Of a DNA stretch of 64,000 nt, positions 41,399-50,257 are shown in pieces (position 1 is the first letter of the stretch; every line of letters starts with the position of its first letter). The stretch spans positions 496,001-560,000 of the forward strand of contig NZ_JRMH01000002.1 in the NCBI RefSeq assembly GCF_000803315.1, in the 5' to 3' direction. Both the position numbers and the translations under genes were made by a program. Source of the DNA: Pectobacterium actinidiae (GTDB lineage: Bacteria; Pseudomonadota; Gammaproteobacteria; Enterobacterales; Enterobacteriaceae). Under the pieces are notes generated by a model, which saw nothing but the letters and a program-made list of their open reading frames with translations, searched no databases and was not told the origin of the DNA.

Positions 41399-43377
41399 TC
41401 CGCCACCTCATTAAGCAATGCCTGAATACGCGCTTCACATGACTTAAGTTCTGCATCAATCACACCCAGCTCACGCGGCGGCACATACTGGTAGAAATAG
41501 CGGTTAAAGTTAATCTCATAGCCGACAATGCCCACTTCGCCGTCTTTTTCATCACGCACCGAGTGATCAATAAAGGCATCTGGTACATGTGGCAACACTT
41601 CTTGCGCAAAGTAGTCCTCAACATCACGATCAAAAGGTACGCTTTCAGTGTCTTTTAGTTGCGGATCGGCAATCACTTGGCCTTTTTCATCCAACGCTGG
41701 CTCAAATTGTGGATCCACTTTTACAAAGTGCGTGGTTAAAGCCATAGCCAGTGCTTTTGGGCACTTACCAAAATCACCCTTATTGTTATTCTTCTTAACC
41801 GCCAAACGCGCCCACTCATAAGACTGTAAGCCAAGGTTACCGGTGAGGCATTGTACCCACGCCGCTTGTTGCTCTGGTTTGAGTTTTTTAAACATATCTT
41901 GTTGCTGAAACGCCGCAATCCCCGCAGCGGTGATGTCTAACTTAGCGCGTAGTGGGCGCTGAATGGTGACTTTACGATAGGCAAAATCGGTAGCGTGGAA
42001 GATCTTACAGTTATCACTGGCTTCAAAGTCATCATATGCACGGACAATATCGTCAATTTGTTCGTCACTCAGATATTTACGCTTACTTCCTTGCGATTTA
42101 CGCATGGGTGTCCAGATGTCTGCCAAGTTAATCAGTTGCACCTGATTCTTGCGTCTTGGTTCTTTGTGGTTAGACAAAATCCAGATGTAGGTGCCAATGC
42201 CAGTGTTGAAGAACATATCGGTTGGCAGCGCAACAATCGCTTCTACCAAGTCTTCTTGTAACAGCCAGCGGCGTATTTCTGATGGGCCTGAGCCTGCATC
42301 ACCGTTAAACAGCGGCGAGCCCGAGAGCACGATACCGACGCGGCCACCACCGTTTTCAGGCGTTTCCATTTTTGATACCAAGTGCAGCAAAAACAGCATG
42401 GAGCCATCAGAGATGCTTGGCAAGCCTGGGCCAAAACGCCCTGCGTATTTGAGCTGCTTGTGCTCACGCTCAACTTCTTTTTTGGCTTTTTCCCACTTAA
42501 TACCAAATGGCGGGTTGGCAAGGCCATAGTGGAATTTATCGGCACGTAACTGATCATCGGATAGTGTGTTGCCTTGTTTGATGTTGTTGGCATCAAAGCC
42601 TCGGATCATCATGTTGGTCAGCGCCATGGCATGCGTAGCAGGATCGAGCTCTTGACCAAAAGGCACAACTTTGGCGCTGCTGCCCATCTCTTCTATTTGG
42701 CTGATAGCATCGGAAAGGAAACCGCCGGTGCCGCAGGTCGGATCGTAGATGGTACGGATCATACCCTTTTCACTAAAGATATCTTCATCCGCCGCCAGCA
42801 CCAGTTTGGTGGCAAGGCGAACGGCATCGCGCGGGGTCATAAATTCCCCCGCCTTTTCATTGACCGAGCTTGCAAATTTGAAAATCAACTCTTCATAGGC
42901 ATCCGACAATACGCGATCTGACACCACATCAGGATACAGATCGAGATTGGCAAAGTGGCTCACCATACGATAGAGCAACTTCGCTTTTTCTAAGTCTTCA
43001 ATGGTTTGCCCAAATTTGAACTCATCAAAGATGGTACGTACGTTTTTGCTGAACTGGCTGATGTAGTGGTCTAGGTTGTCGCCGGTGTCTGATGCACCTA
43101 AGGATTCGAGGCTGTACTCACTGGTGTTATAAAAAGCGAACCCCGCCACCTCTGGCAAAACCAAGCCTAGATCAATACCGGATTGCTTCTCAGCCAAATA
43201 GAATTTGCGCACTTCTCCGCGGGTTGGCTCCAACACGCATTCAATACGACGTAGGAGTAAAAATGGCAGGATAATGCGTGCAAAGTCGGTGTGTTTGAAA
43301 TCACCCCATAGGTCGTCTGCTATACGCCAAATGGCACTGGAGAGTTTGGCGCTTTGTTCTTTGTCTTGTAAGTTCAT
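41395..43377 (-). CDS. hsdM: HsdM, type I DNA methyltransferase subunit
   Basis: 660-residue N6-adenine methyltransferase subunit. The SAM site is DPTCGTGGFL and the catalytic motif is NPPFG. An N-terminal HsdM helical domain (LSSAIWRIADDLWGDF) contacts HsdS. It is longer than the roughly 500-residue EcoKI-type HsdM because of a C-terminal extension. With HsdS it methylates the host target; with HsdR it forms the restriction complex. Confidence 0.93.
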   Translation of the reverse strand: MNLQDKEQSAKLSSAIWRIADDLWGDFKHTDFARIILPFLLLRRIECVLEPTRGEVRKFYLAEKQSGIDLGLVLPEVAGFAFYNTSEYSLESLGASDTGDNLDHYISQFSKNVRTIFDEFKFGQTIEDLEKAKLLYRMVSHFANLDLYPDVVSDRVLSDAYEELIFKFASSVNEKAGEFMTPRDAVRLATKLVLAADEDIFSEKGMIRTIYDPTCGTGGFLSDAISQIEEMGSSAKVVPFGQELDPATHAMALTNMMIRGFDANNIKQGNTLSDDQLRADKFHYGLANPPFGIKWEKAKKEVEREHKQLKYAGRFGPGLPSISDGSMLFLLHLVSKMETPENGGGRVGIVLSGSPLFNGDAGSGPSEIRRWLLQEDLVEAIVALPTDMFFNTGIGTYIWILSNHKEPRRKNQVQLINLADIWTPMRKSQGSKRKYLSDEQIDDIVRAYDDFEASDNCKIFHATDFAYRKVTIQRPLRAKLDITAAGIAAFQQQDMFKKLKPEQQAAWVQCLTGNLGLQSYEWARLAVKKNNNKGDFGKCPKALAMALTTHFVKVDPQFEPALDEKGQVIADPQLKDTESVPFDRDVEDYFAQEVLPHVPDAFIDHSVRDEKDGEVGIVGYEINFNRYFYQYVPPRELGVIDAELKSCEARIQALLNEVAE

Positions 43378-43446
43378 TGATACTGCCTAAATAAAGTTAA
43401 ATCGTTAAAAATCAGTTTATTGTTTGATGTTCATCTTGCGAGTTAG

Positions 43447-43953
43447 CTAGATGTCACGGCTAAAAATGGCTTGCCAACGGCAAAATGCGCTACGGTGTCT
43501 GTCGGTCCATTGGGTGCAAATAACGTAGGTTTTTTGGTCTCGCTGGGCCACTCGGGTGGTGGAATAGCGGTTTCGTTCTTTGGCATCTTTGGCCGCACTA
43601 CGAATGTCTTCTGGCCGTGGTGATTTAGCGAGTTTGAGCACGGGGAATGACAACCCAAAGGTGTTGCGACAATAGGTTAGCTGCGTGAGGTTTTCTATTT
43701 CACTTAGTGGCAGAGCATGTTCAACCAAGTATTGGATCGCTTCAGTGATCTCGGTGTTGCTGATATTGTGTTGCGTTTGTGCAGCTTCCCGTGCCTGTGC
43801 TTCATTTTCAAGGGCAACAGAAAATGGAAAGCCTTTGGCCTGAACGGACTTTGCTAAAAATACGTTGATGGCCTGCTCAATCGGTAAGCCCAATTCAGCG
43901 AAGATGCTCGTAGCTTTTTCAAGTAGTTGAGAGTCTATCTTGGTTGCTTGCAT
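43447..43953 (-). CDS. RelB/DinJ-like protein heading the restriction operon
   Basis: 168-residue protein. The N-terminal 45 residues resemble the RelB/DinJ ribbon-helix-helix antitoxin fold (ATKIDSQLLEKATSIFAELGL, then VQAKGFPFSV). The remaining 120 residues form a basic domain with KTYVICTQWTDRHRSAFCRW near the end, which I do not recognise. I prefer the ATG at 43953, where the family begins; an upstream ATG at 43992 would read through a palindrome. No toxin gene adjoins it. It precedes hsdM by 69 bases on the same strand and could be the operon's regulator. Confidence 0.65.
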   Translation of the reverse strand: MQATKIDSQLLEKATSIFAELGLPIEQAINVFLAKSVQAKGFPFSVALENEAQAREAAQTQHNISNTEITEAIQYLVEHALPLSEIENLTQLTYCRNTFGLSFPVLKLAKSPRPEDIRSAAKDAKERNRYSTTRVAQRDQKTYVICTQWTDRHRSAFCRWQAIFSRDI

Positions 43954-43968
43954 ATGATTTACAAAACC

Positions 43969-43979
43969 TACAAATTGTA
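43969..43979. promoter_or_regulatory. Short palindrome upstream of the RelB-like gene
   Basis: TACAA-A-TTGTA is a perfect short palindrome 16 bases before the preferred start, with related TTACAAA/TTTTGTA pieces on both sides. It may be the operator of the RelB-like protein. Confidence 0.4.
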
Positions 43980-43992
43980 ATTTTTGTATCAT

Positions 43993-44446
43993 ATAGGGTT
44001 TGCTTTTTAACGGCTAGCACGAAAATATATAACTTAAAAATACAATCATTTAAATTAAATCAGAGAGAAAGAAGACTTAATCGATTATCTCTATCCATAA
44101 GTGGTCAATCATCCTGACCAAGCCTACCGCAAAACAAAAGTGCTTCAGTATAACCCCGCTTACGGGGATCGATGTGACGTATGATGCCTGCCATTACCGC
44201 CGCAGCTTTTTCTCTGTAAATCTGGCAAGCATCCTTATTTAATGCGGTATTAAGACCTTAGTAATTTACTTGCGATGGTTGCCCGGTTTCGGGATTACGA
44301 TTCCTGACGGTATAAAATGGGAGTTTCCGTGCGACGAAACGCCCATTTTCAGTTATTGCGCCATTTCTGTTATTGCACCAATGCAGAGGCCATCTAGATT
44401 TTAGCCTCTACCGACATCCTCACGGTTCCATCCGCCGCACAAAAAG
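43993..44446. other. Gene-free junction between the restriction island and qorB
   Basis: AT-rich on the left, where the promoter of the restriction operon should lie. A small hairpin, CCCCGCTTACGGGG, lies near 44155. I see no coding frame, integrase remnant or copy of the mnmE 3' end here. Confidence 0.5.
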
Positions 44447-44478
44447 CAATCGGCCCAGAATGATCTCCGGACCGATTG
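44447..44478 (-). terminator. Probable terminator of qorB
   Basis: An imperfect stem (AATCGG-CC with GG-CCGATT) is followed on the minus strand by GCTTTTTG, 25 bases past the qorB stop. Confidence 0.5.
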
Positions 44479-44502
44479 TTAACACGTTACATTTTATTCT
44501 TG

Positions 44503-45357
44503 TTACTTTTTCAGCGTCGCTTTCACGACGACTGACAACGGCGTGGTTGGGCGACCAATCAGGCGGCTCAGTTGCTTGCCATCATCAAACAGACCGCCTT
44601 TGGATGCGCCAGTGTCTGAATCCGCAATAATCTGCGCAAAGACATCGGGTAGCCCGGCAGAAACCAGCGCGGCGGTGAACTCCGCTTCAGACAGGTTTTG
44701 ATAGCCGATATTTTTACCAGACTGCTTACTAATCTCTGCCGCCAGTTCTGTCAGCGTATAAGGCTCATCACCAGCCAGTTCGTAAACCTTGCCAGCCTGT
44801 CCTTCCTGCGTCAGCACCGCAACCGCAGCGGCAGCGAAATCTTCGCGCGTTGCTGAGGTAATTTTCCCCTCGCCTGCGCTACCGATAAATACACCGTGTT
44901 CCAGCGCCGCAGGGATGCTAGCCGCGTAGTTTTCGGTATACCAACCGTTGCGCAGCAGGACATGCGGTAAGCCAGAGGCTTTCAGAAGCGCTTCTGTCTC
45001 CTGATGCTCTGCCGCCAGCGCCAGAGGCGATTTATCCGCGTGTAACAGGCTGGTGTACGCGACCAGCTTAACTCCGGCTTTCACCGCCGCCTCTATGACA
45101 TTGCGGTGTTGCGCGGCACGCTGACCGACCTCGCTAGAAGAGATCAGCAGTACTTTATCCACACCTTGCAGAGCAGAAGCCAGCGCCTCAGGTTGATTGT
45201 AATCCGCCGCTTTCACCTGCACGCCAAGCGCCGACAGATCGGTAACTTTATTCACATCACGCACCAGCGCCACGATATTGTTCGCCGGAACCTTCTCTAA
45301 CAGTTGTTTGATAACCAAACGGCCCAGTTGGCCAGATGCACCAGTAATCGCAATCAT
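44503..45357 (-). CDS. qorB: QorB (YtfG), NAD(P)H:quinone oxidoreductase, NmrA-like
   Basis: 284-residue atypical short-chain dehydrogenase with an N-terminal Rossmann motif (TGASGQLGRLV). The pattern LLRNGWYTENY in the middle matches the NmrA-like quinone oxidoreductase QorB. Its relatives reduce quinones with NADPH. It is divergent from the HxlR regulator YtfH, the conserved E. coli arrangement. Confidence 0.9.
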   Translation of the reverse strand: MIAITGASGQLGRLVIKQLLEKVPANNIVALVRDVNKVTDLSALGVQVKAADYNQPEALASALQGVDKVLLISSSEVGQRAAQHRNVIEAAVKAGVKLVAYTSLLHADKSPLALAAEHQETEALLKASGLPHVLLRNGWYTENYAASIPAALEHGVFIGSAGEGKITSATREDFAAAAVAVLTQEGQAGKVYELAGDEPYTLTELAAEISKQSGKNIGYQNLSEAEFTAALVSAGLPDVFAQIIADSDTGASKGGLFDDGKQLSRLIGRPTTPLSVVVKATLKK

Positions 45358-45443
45358 CTCAAGCTCCTTTTATTAATGGGTAGTGGCTGGCATAATATCG
45401 GCAAAGCTAATTTTAAGTAAGTACATACATAAAGGTAAGTATA

Positions 45444-45854
45444 GTGAGTCAATCCAAAACACCCGCAAATTTATTACCACCTATTCTGCCAACTGGTGAT
45501 GTATTTGCTGAGAAATGCCCTTCTCGCCAGATACTTAACCACGTTACCAGTCGCTGGGGGGTGCTGATTTTGATCGCATTACTTGATGATACGCATCGCT
45601 TCAGCCAGTTGCGTCGACGGATTGGTGGCGTGAGCGAGCGCATGCTGGCGCAAACCCTGCAATGGCTGGAAAGTGACGGTTTTGTCCTGCGAACAGCCTA
45701 TCCGGTTGTTCCACCACATGTTGAATACAGCCTGACGCCATTAGGCAAAGAGGTTGGTGAGCGGGTAAAAGAGCTGGCGATATGGGTCGAAGGGAATCTG
45801 GACGACATTCTGGCAGCGCAGCAGTCCAGCGCTCAATCATCCATCAAACCATAA
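45444..45854 (+). CDS. ytfH: YtfH (QorR), HxlR-family redox regulator
   Basis: 136-residue winged-helix regulator. It has the HxlR core HVTSRWGVLILIALLDDTHRFSQLRR and YPVVPPHVEYSLT. A conserved Cys sits before the helix-turn-helix (EKCPSR), the probable sensor of quinones or oxidants. It starts with GTG. The gap to qorB contains repeated TAAGTA-like pieces that may be its operator. Confidence 0.87.
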   Translation: MSQSKTPANLLPPILPTGDVFAEKCPSRQILNHVTSRWGVLILIALLDDTHRFSQLRRRIGGVSERMLAQTLQWLESDGFVLRTAYPVVPPHVEYSLTPLGKEVGERVKELAIWVEGNLDDILAAQQSSAQSSIKP

Positions 45855-45888
45855 TCAACTAATGTGCTTCATGGACAGACGGGCTTAC

Positions 45889-46443
45889 TCAGGAAGAAAC
45901 CGTGCGCTCAGGTAGCAGGCGGGAAATATCAGAGAAAATGGCTTTCCAGGTCTCGTCATCGACCGCCATAAAGCCAAAATAGCGCAGCAGGAATGCCCCT
46001 TCGGATGCCAGAAACGCTAGCCGAGCATCTCGCCCTTCTTGGGAATTCAGATCAAGACCGGCCAACTGACTGTCATACCACGCCTGTGATCTAGCAAGGT
46101 GCTCAGGCATATTCAACAGCGAGGCCATCATGCCCGCAGCTCGATCGCCTTCTGCCACATCAGTCCGATAAGTGATGTCGACATGCGCACGCACTCTGGC
46201 TTCCCGACTATCATCCTTACCGATGCACACGGCGGCCATCTCATCAAACTCATCTTCCCAACGCTGATACATCGCGTGAATCAGCTCGTCTTTCGTACCG
46301 AAGCTCGACTGAATACCGCCTTTTGTCACGCCCGCAGCTTTAGCGACGGCATCGATCGTCAGCGCAGCCGTTCCCTGCGTACGGACAATCTGCTCCGCCG
46401 CATCCAATACGCATGCACGATTAACGCTCTTATGACGCCCCAT
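45889..46443 (-). CDS. TetR-family regulator, SmvR-like
   Basis: 184-residue TetR repressor. The helix-turn-helix at the N-terminus reads TIDAVAKAAGVTKGGIQSSFGTKDELI, followed by a ligand-binding helical domain of the TetR_C type. It is divergent from the SmvA-type efflux pump, the known smvR-smvA layout in enterobacteria. It probably represses the pump until a cationic biocide or similar drug binds. Confidence 0.83.
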   Translation of the reverse strand: MGRHKSVNRACVLDAAEQIVRTQGTAALTIDAVAKAAGVTKGGIQSSFGTKDELIHAMYQRWEDEFDEMAAVCIGKDDSREARVRAHVDITYRTDVAEGDRAAGMMASLLNMPEHLARSQAWYDSQLAGLDLNSQEGRDARLAFLASEGAFLLRYFGFMAVDDETWKAIFSDISRLLPERTVSS

Positions 46444-46458
46444 ATTTCCTCCAATTTA

Positions 46459-46474
46459 AAATACGTTTGTATTT
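46459..46474. promoter_or_regulatory. Operator palindrome between the TetR gene and smvA
   Basis: AAATAC-GTTT-GTATTT is a perfect inverted repeat in the short divergent gap, 15 bases upstream of the TetR start codon. Confidence 0.65.
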
Positions 46475-46546
46475 AAAAATCAATTCTATATCATCAGAAC
46501 GCTATCCAACAGATGAAAAATAGAAGCTCAAGGTAGAGATCTTGCT

Positions 46547-48049
46547 ATGCAATCACCAAAGAAGTGGCTGATCCTGGCCATTGTTTCCAGCGCCCTGTTC
46601 CTGATTGTGATCGACATGACGGTGCTGTACACCGCACTCCCAACACTGACTCACGACCTGCACGCCTCGGCATCAGACAAGCTGTGGATCGTTAATATCT
46701 ACGCGTTGGTTGCTTCCGGTTTGCTGCTCGGGATGGGCACGCTAGGTGATAAATTGGGCCATAAACCTCTATTTATTTCCGGGCTACTGGTCTTTGGTGC
46801 GGCGTCATTGTTTGCTGCTTATTCGCCCACACCCAATATGCTTATCGCCGCTCGCGCGTTGCTGGCGGTCGGTGCGGCTATGATGATGCCCGCCACACTG
46901 TCGATTATTCGTCTGACATTTACTGATGAACGGGAACGCTCACTGGCGATCGGTATCTGGGCTGCGGTGGCATCCGGCGGTGCAGCGTTTGGCCCTGTGA
47001 TGGGCGGGATACTGCTTGAGTACTTCTGGTGGGGATCGGTTTTCCTCATTAACGTACCAGTCGTTTTGCTCGCGCTCATCATGGGAATCACCGTGATTCC
47101 ACACCGGCCGGGCAACGCTTCTCACCGCTGGGACCTCATCGGTTCTCTATTAATTATGGTGGGTTTGATTGGTGTAACCTATGCGATAAAAGAGCTGGGC
47201 AAGCGGGTTCCGTCTTATGAAGATGCACTAATCGCTCTGCTTGTCGGCGTAGCGTTCATAACTCTGTTCGTTCGGCGTCAGCGTAACAGCAAGCATCCCC
47301 TGGTCGATTTCTCTCTCTTCCGCCTGCGGCCTTTCAGTGCGGCCGTTGCCGCCGCTATCGTAGCCGCCGCCGCCTTGATCGGAATGGAGCTGGCTTTCAC
47401 TCAGCGATTGCAGTTAGTCGTCGGGCTGTCTCCGCTACAAGCCGGCTTGTTCATTTTACCGCTATCGCTAGCGTCCTTTATCTCAGGCCCATTAACCGGA
47501 AAGATACTGCCGCGCGTGAATAGCGGAACAATGCTAGCCGCTGGCCTGTTGGTTTCGGGGCTCGGAATGGGAAGCTATCTGCTGCTGCACAATGCCCCCA
47601 TCATCATACAAGTCATCAGCCTGATGGTGATTGGCGCAGGCGTGGGCTCCACCATGACGGCCGCATCCAGCACTATTATGCAGGTTGCTCCAGCGTCAAA
47701 AGCGGGTATGGCTGCGTCAATCGAAGAAGTGTCTTATGAATTAGGGGGCGCGACGGGCGTAACGCTGATGGGCAGTTTGCTGTCTTTCGCTTATTCTGCA
47801 ACGTTTATGCTGCCCGCCGGGTTTGCCGCACCGGACACCGCGTATGACAGCCTGGATGAAGCGTTAATTTTTGCCGAATCCTTACCGGAAAACATGCAGC
47901 GCATTCTTATCACACAAGCCCATTCCGCCTTTGATTCTGGGTTTTCCATTGTGCTGGCGGCCGCAACGCTAATCCTGATGTTGACCTCGGCCTTCGTCTG
48001 GACAACGCGCCATAATAAACAACACCGCGATCAGGCCACTGATGCATAG
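46547..48049 (+). CDS. smvA: SmvA-type MFS efflux pump (DHA2, 14 spans)
   Basis: 500-residue drug/proton antiporter of the 14-span DHA2 family. Span 1 carries the family Asp motif (VIDMTVLYTALPTL). Motif A appears as GTLGDKLGHKP and motif C as SGGAAFGPVMGG. The sequence closely follows SmvA, which exports methyl viologen, acriflavine and cationic biocides. Control by the divergent TetR protein is likely. Confidence 0.87.
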   Translation: MQSPKKWLILAIVSSALFLIVIDMTVLYTALPTLTHDLHASASDKLWIVNIYALVASGLLLGMGTLGDKLGHKPLFISGLLVFGAASLFAAYSPTPNMLIAARALLAVGAAMMMPATLSIIRLTFTDERERSLAIGIWAAVASGGAAFGPVMGGILLEYFWWGSVFLINVPVVLLALIMGITVIPHRPGNASHRWDLIGSLLIMVGLIGVTYAIKELGKRVPSYEDALIALLVGVAFITLFVRRQRNSKHPLVDFSLFRLRPFSAAVAAAIVAAAALIGMELAFTQRLQLVVGLSPLQAGLFILPLSLASFISGPLTGKILPRVNSGTMLAAGLLVSGLGMGSYLLLHNAPIIIQVISLMVIGAGVGSTMTAASSTIMQVAPASKAGMAASIEEVSYELGGATGVTLMGSLLSFAYSATFMLPAGFAAPDTAYDSLDEALIFAESLPENMQRILITQAHSAFDSGFSIVLAAATLILMLTSAFVWTTRHNKQHRDQATDA

Positions 48050-48080
48050 CGCCGCAAGCTCATCGGTTAAAACGATAAAA

Positions 48081-48106
48081 AACGCCGTTCAATAACGAAC
48101 GGCGTT
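48081..48106 (-). terminator. Rho-independent terminator of the lipoprotein cluster
   Basis: AACGCCGTTC pairs with GAACGGCGTT and is followed by TTTTTTA on the minus strand. It also separates the cluster from convergent smvA. Confidence 0.85.
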
Positions 48107-48135
48107 GATGATTTAGCGACCTACTACAGCGCAAC

Positions 48136-48795
48136 TCAGTAGGTTTCTTTACCGTATTGCAGCGAACGAGGCCCGTACAGCATACCGCGTGGATGACCCG
48201 CCGCCAGCAGGCGCGCGCTAGTCACACCAGCAATATCGTGGCCTTTGTCAGAGATCGTGTCCGCAATCTGGCTCACCGCAGCCTGCACCAAAGCACCGAT
48301 GATGCCGCCGTTAGAATTTGATTGCTGCTCGTTGCTGGACGCTGTTGCACTTCCGCTCCACAGCAGTTTTCCGGTACGCAGATCAACCAGACGTGCATCC
48401 GCAGAAACGCGGGTTTCGCTGCTAATCACGATGTATGACGTGCCGTATTCTTTTACGTCCAAATACAGTGCGGCATCAGCACCAAAGATTTGGTGCAGCT
48501 TCGCTGTACTCAGCGCATGAATATCCGCTGCGGTCGACAGACCATTCTGTTTGAACGTTTCGTCCACTACAGCGACAGGCAAGACGTAATAACCCGATTC
48601 CGCCAGCGGATACGTGACCTGAGAAAGCAGGCTATAGCTCGCTTTCACATCTGGAGAATGGTTAACCGGTGGCAATACCAAAATGGACTTAGGCTTGCTC
48701 TGCTTAAATGCCGTGTAATCATAAGGAACGGGTTTAGCACAACCAGTCAGCACCAGCGCAAAAACCAGACCACATAATCCTAAGAAACGATTCAT
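48136..48795 (-). CDS. Lipoprotein of the DUF799/GNA1162 family
   Basis: 219-residue lipoprotein. A signal peptide ends in the lipobox LTGC, with lipidation at Cys19. The mature part includes SILVLPPVNHSPDVKASY, typical of the DUF799 family, and a Gly/Ser/Asn-rich linker. Structures of a family member resemble TolB- and CsgG-type domains. It overlaps the DUF4810 gene by four bases and is the last of three. Confidence 0.85.
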   Translation of the reverse strand: MNRFLGLCGLVFALVLTGCAKPVPYDYTAFKQSKPKSILVLPPVNHSPDVKASYSLLSQVTYPLAESGYYVLPVAVVDETFKQNGLSTAADIHALSTAKLHQIFGADAALYLDVKEYGTSYIVISSETRVSADARLVDLRTGKLLWSGSATASSNEQQSNSNGGIIGALVQAAVSQIADTISDKGHDIAGVTSARLLAAGHPRGMLYGPRSLQYGKETY

Positions 48796-49151
48796 TTAAT
48801 GCTCCCTTTATTTTTACTCAACAGGAAGTCCATGAAAGGTGCTGATTCCGGGAATTTCGCTTTTTCAGTTTCAAACTGTTGGCGAGCTTCACTATCACGG
48901 CCAGTGTTGGCGTACAGCAACCCAAGTTGAGCATAGAGTCCCGGCGGGACAGGTTTGTTTGCAGCTTTCGCTTTCTCTATCGATTCATTCAGAGCAAGAA
49001 TCTGCTGCTCTGGACCGACTTTATCTTGTTGATAGTAATCGTAAAGAGCCGGCTGATACTTGTCCCAGCTGTAAATCGTTTTTGGCTGGGACGCACAGCC
49101 AGCCAACACTGCCGCTGCGAGAAGCAGGACAATTTTCTTATGAGATAACAT
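48792..49151 (-). CDS. Small lipoprotein, DUF4810 family
   Basis: 119-residue lipoprotein with lipobox LAGC near residue 19. The mature part (YSWDKYQPALYDYYQQ, then YAQLGLLYANTGRDSEARQQFETEK) is helical and tetratricopeptide-like. It sits between the CsgG-like and DUF799 genes, its normal neighbours. Confidence 0.85.
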   Translation of the reverse strand: MLSHKKIVLLLAAAVLAGCASQPKTIYSWDKYQPALYDYYQQDKVGPEQQILALNESIEKAKAANKPVPPGLYAQLGLLYANTGRDSEARQQFETEKAKFPESAPFMDFLLSKNKGSIK

Positions 49152-49169
49152 AGTTATATTCCTATTCCC

Positions 49170-49841
49170 TTAGTTAGCTGGGCGCCAGGCACCGCTTTCA
49201 ATTCCCGCAACCAGATTATTGACGGCCTCACGAATAGCCAAATCCAGCACTTTACCGTTCAGCGTAGAGTCATAGCTGGCCGTACCGCCGAAACCGATAA
49301 TTTCACGGTTGGACAACGTGTACTCGCCCGCACCCTGTACGGAATACACCACTTCAGACGTTTGCACGTTAACCACATTCAACGTGGTTTTTGCGTAAGC
49401 AACCTGTGTTTTGCCGCGACCCAGGATGCCCCACAGCTGATGGTCACCCACTTCTTTGCGGCCAAACTCGGTCACATCGCCGGTAACAACATAGCTAGCG
49501 CCTTTCAGCGTCTGCGTTTGTCCTTTGATACCCGCTTCTGCTTTCAGCTCTTCCATGTTGGTGCGATCCAACACGTTAAAGCGCCCACTCTGCTGAAGAT
49601 GGCTAACAAGAATGGTCTTGGATTGATTACCTAAGCGGTCAACGCCATCAGAAAAAATACCGTTCATATAGTTAGAGCGGTTTTCAAATTTTCCGACGGA
49701 AATCGGGCTGCGAACACCCTGATAAGGCGTACTGTAAGAAGTGACTTTCTGAGCTTCTACGGTACGAGAAGACTCTGTGGCACATCCGCTCAATAACGCA
49801 GCAGACATGAAGACAGAACAAAGAACGACTTTTTTATTCAT
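49170..49841 (-). CDS. CsgG-family outer-membrane lipoprotein
   Basis: 223-residue lipoprotein with lipobox LSGC. The CsgG domain is clear from VGKFENRSNYMNGIFSDG, GRFNVLDRTNMEELKAE and YVVTGDVTEFGR. Curli-system CsgG forms a secretion pore; this shorter relative lacks curli neighbours. I chose the ATG at 49841, which follows AAGGGA. It leads the three-gene lipoprotein operon. Confidence 0.88.
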   Translation of the reverse strand: MNKKVVLCSVFMSAALLSGCATESSRTVEAQKVTSYSTPYQGVRSPISVGKFENRSNYMNGIFSDGVDRLGNQSKTILVSHLQQSGRFNVLDRTNMEELKAEAGIKGQTQTLKGASYVVTGDVTEFGRKEVGDHQLWGILGRGKTQVAYAKTTLNVVNVQTSEVVYSVQGAGEYTLSNREIIGFGGTASYDSTLNGKVLDLAIREAVNNLVAGIESGAWRPAN

Positions 49842-50257
49842 AACACTATCCCTTAGTGACAATCCATTAACCCGGAGCAAAGCCCTGTTATTGATTCATA
49901 ATGAAAATGCCATAAACACGTTATTTAGCAGCAACACTGTTTTGCTGCATGTAAATAGCGATCGACATTATGAGGCGCGTAAGGAAAAGTAACGAGTTAT
50001 TTCATCAAAAATAACGAAAACCAGAGTTTTTACGCGAGATAAACCACTGTAAACCAGACAAAAAACAAGGTTATAGACAACCAGACCATTACTTTCGTAT
50101 AACATTACAACCCACTGAAACGATTAAATAATTTCATTAGCAACCTACAAGATATTTAACATTAACCGACTTTTTACCTGCTCTATATCAAGGTCAGAGT
50201 GTTATCCAGCTATTAGGATAAAGGCCACGATCGAGGGATCCAGAGTGGGAAAAGGTC
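49842..50257. other. Divergent promoter region between the CsgG cluster and aegA
   Basis: AT-rich and without a coding frame. It must carry promoters for both sides; I cannot point to a certain operator. Confidence 0.45.
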
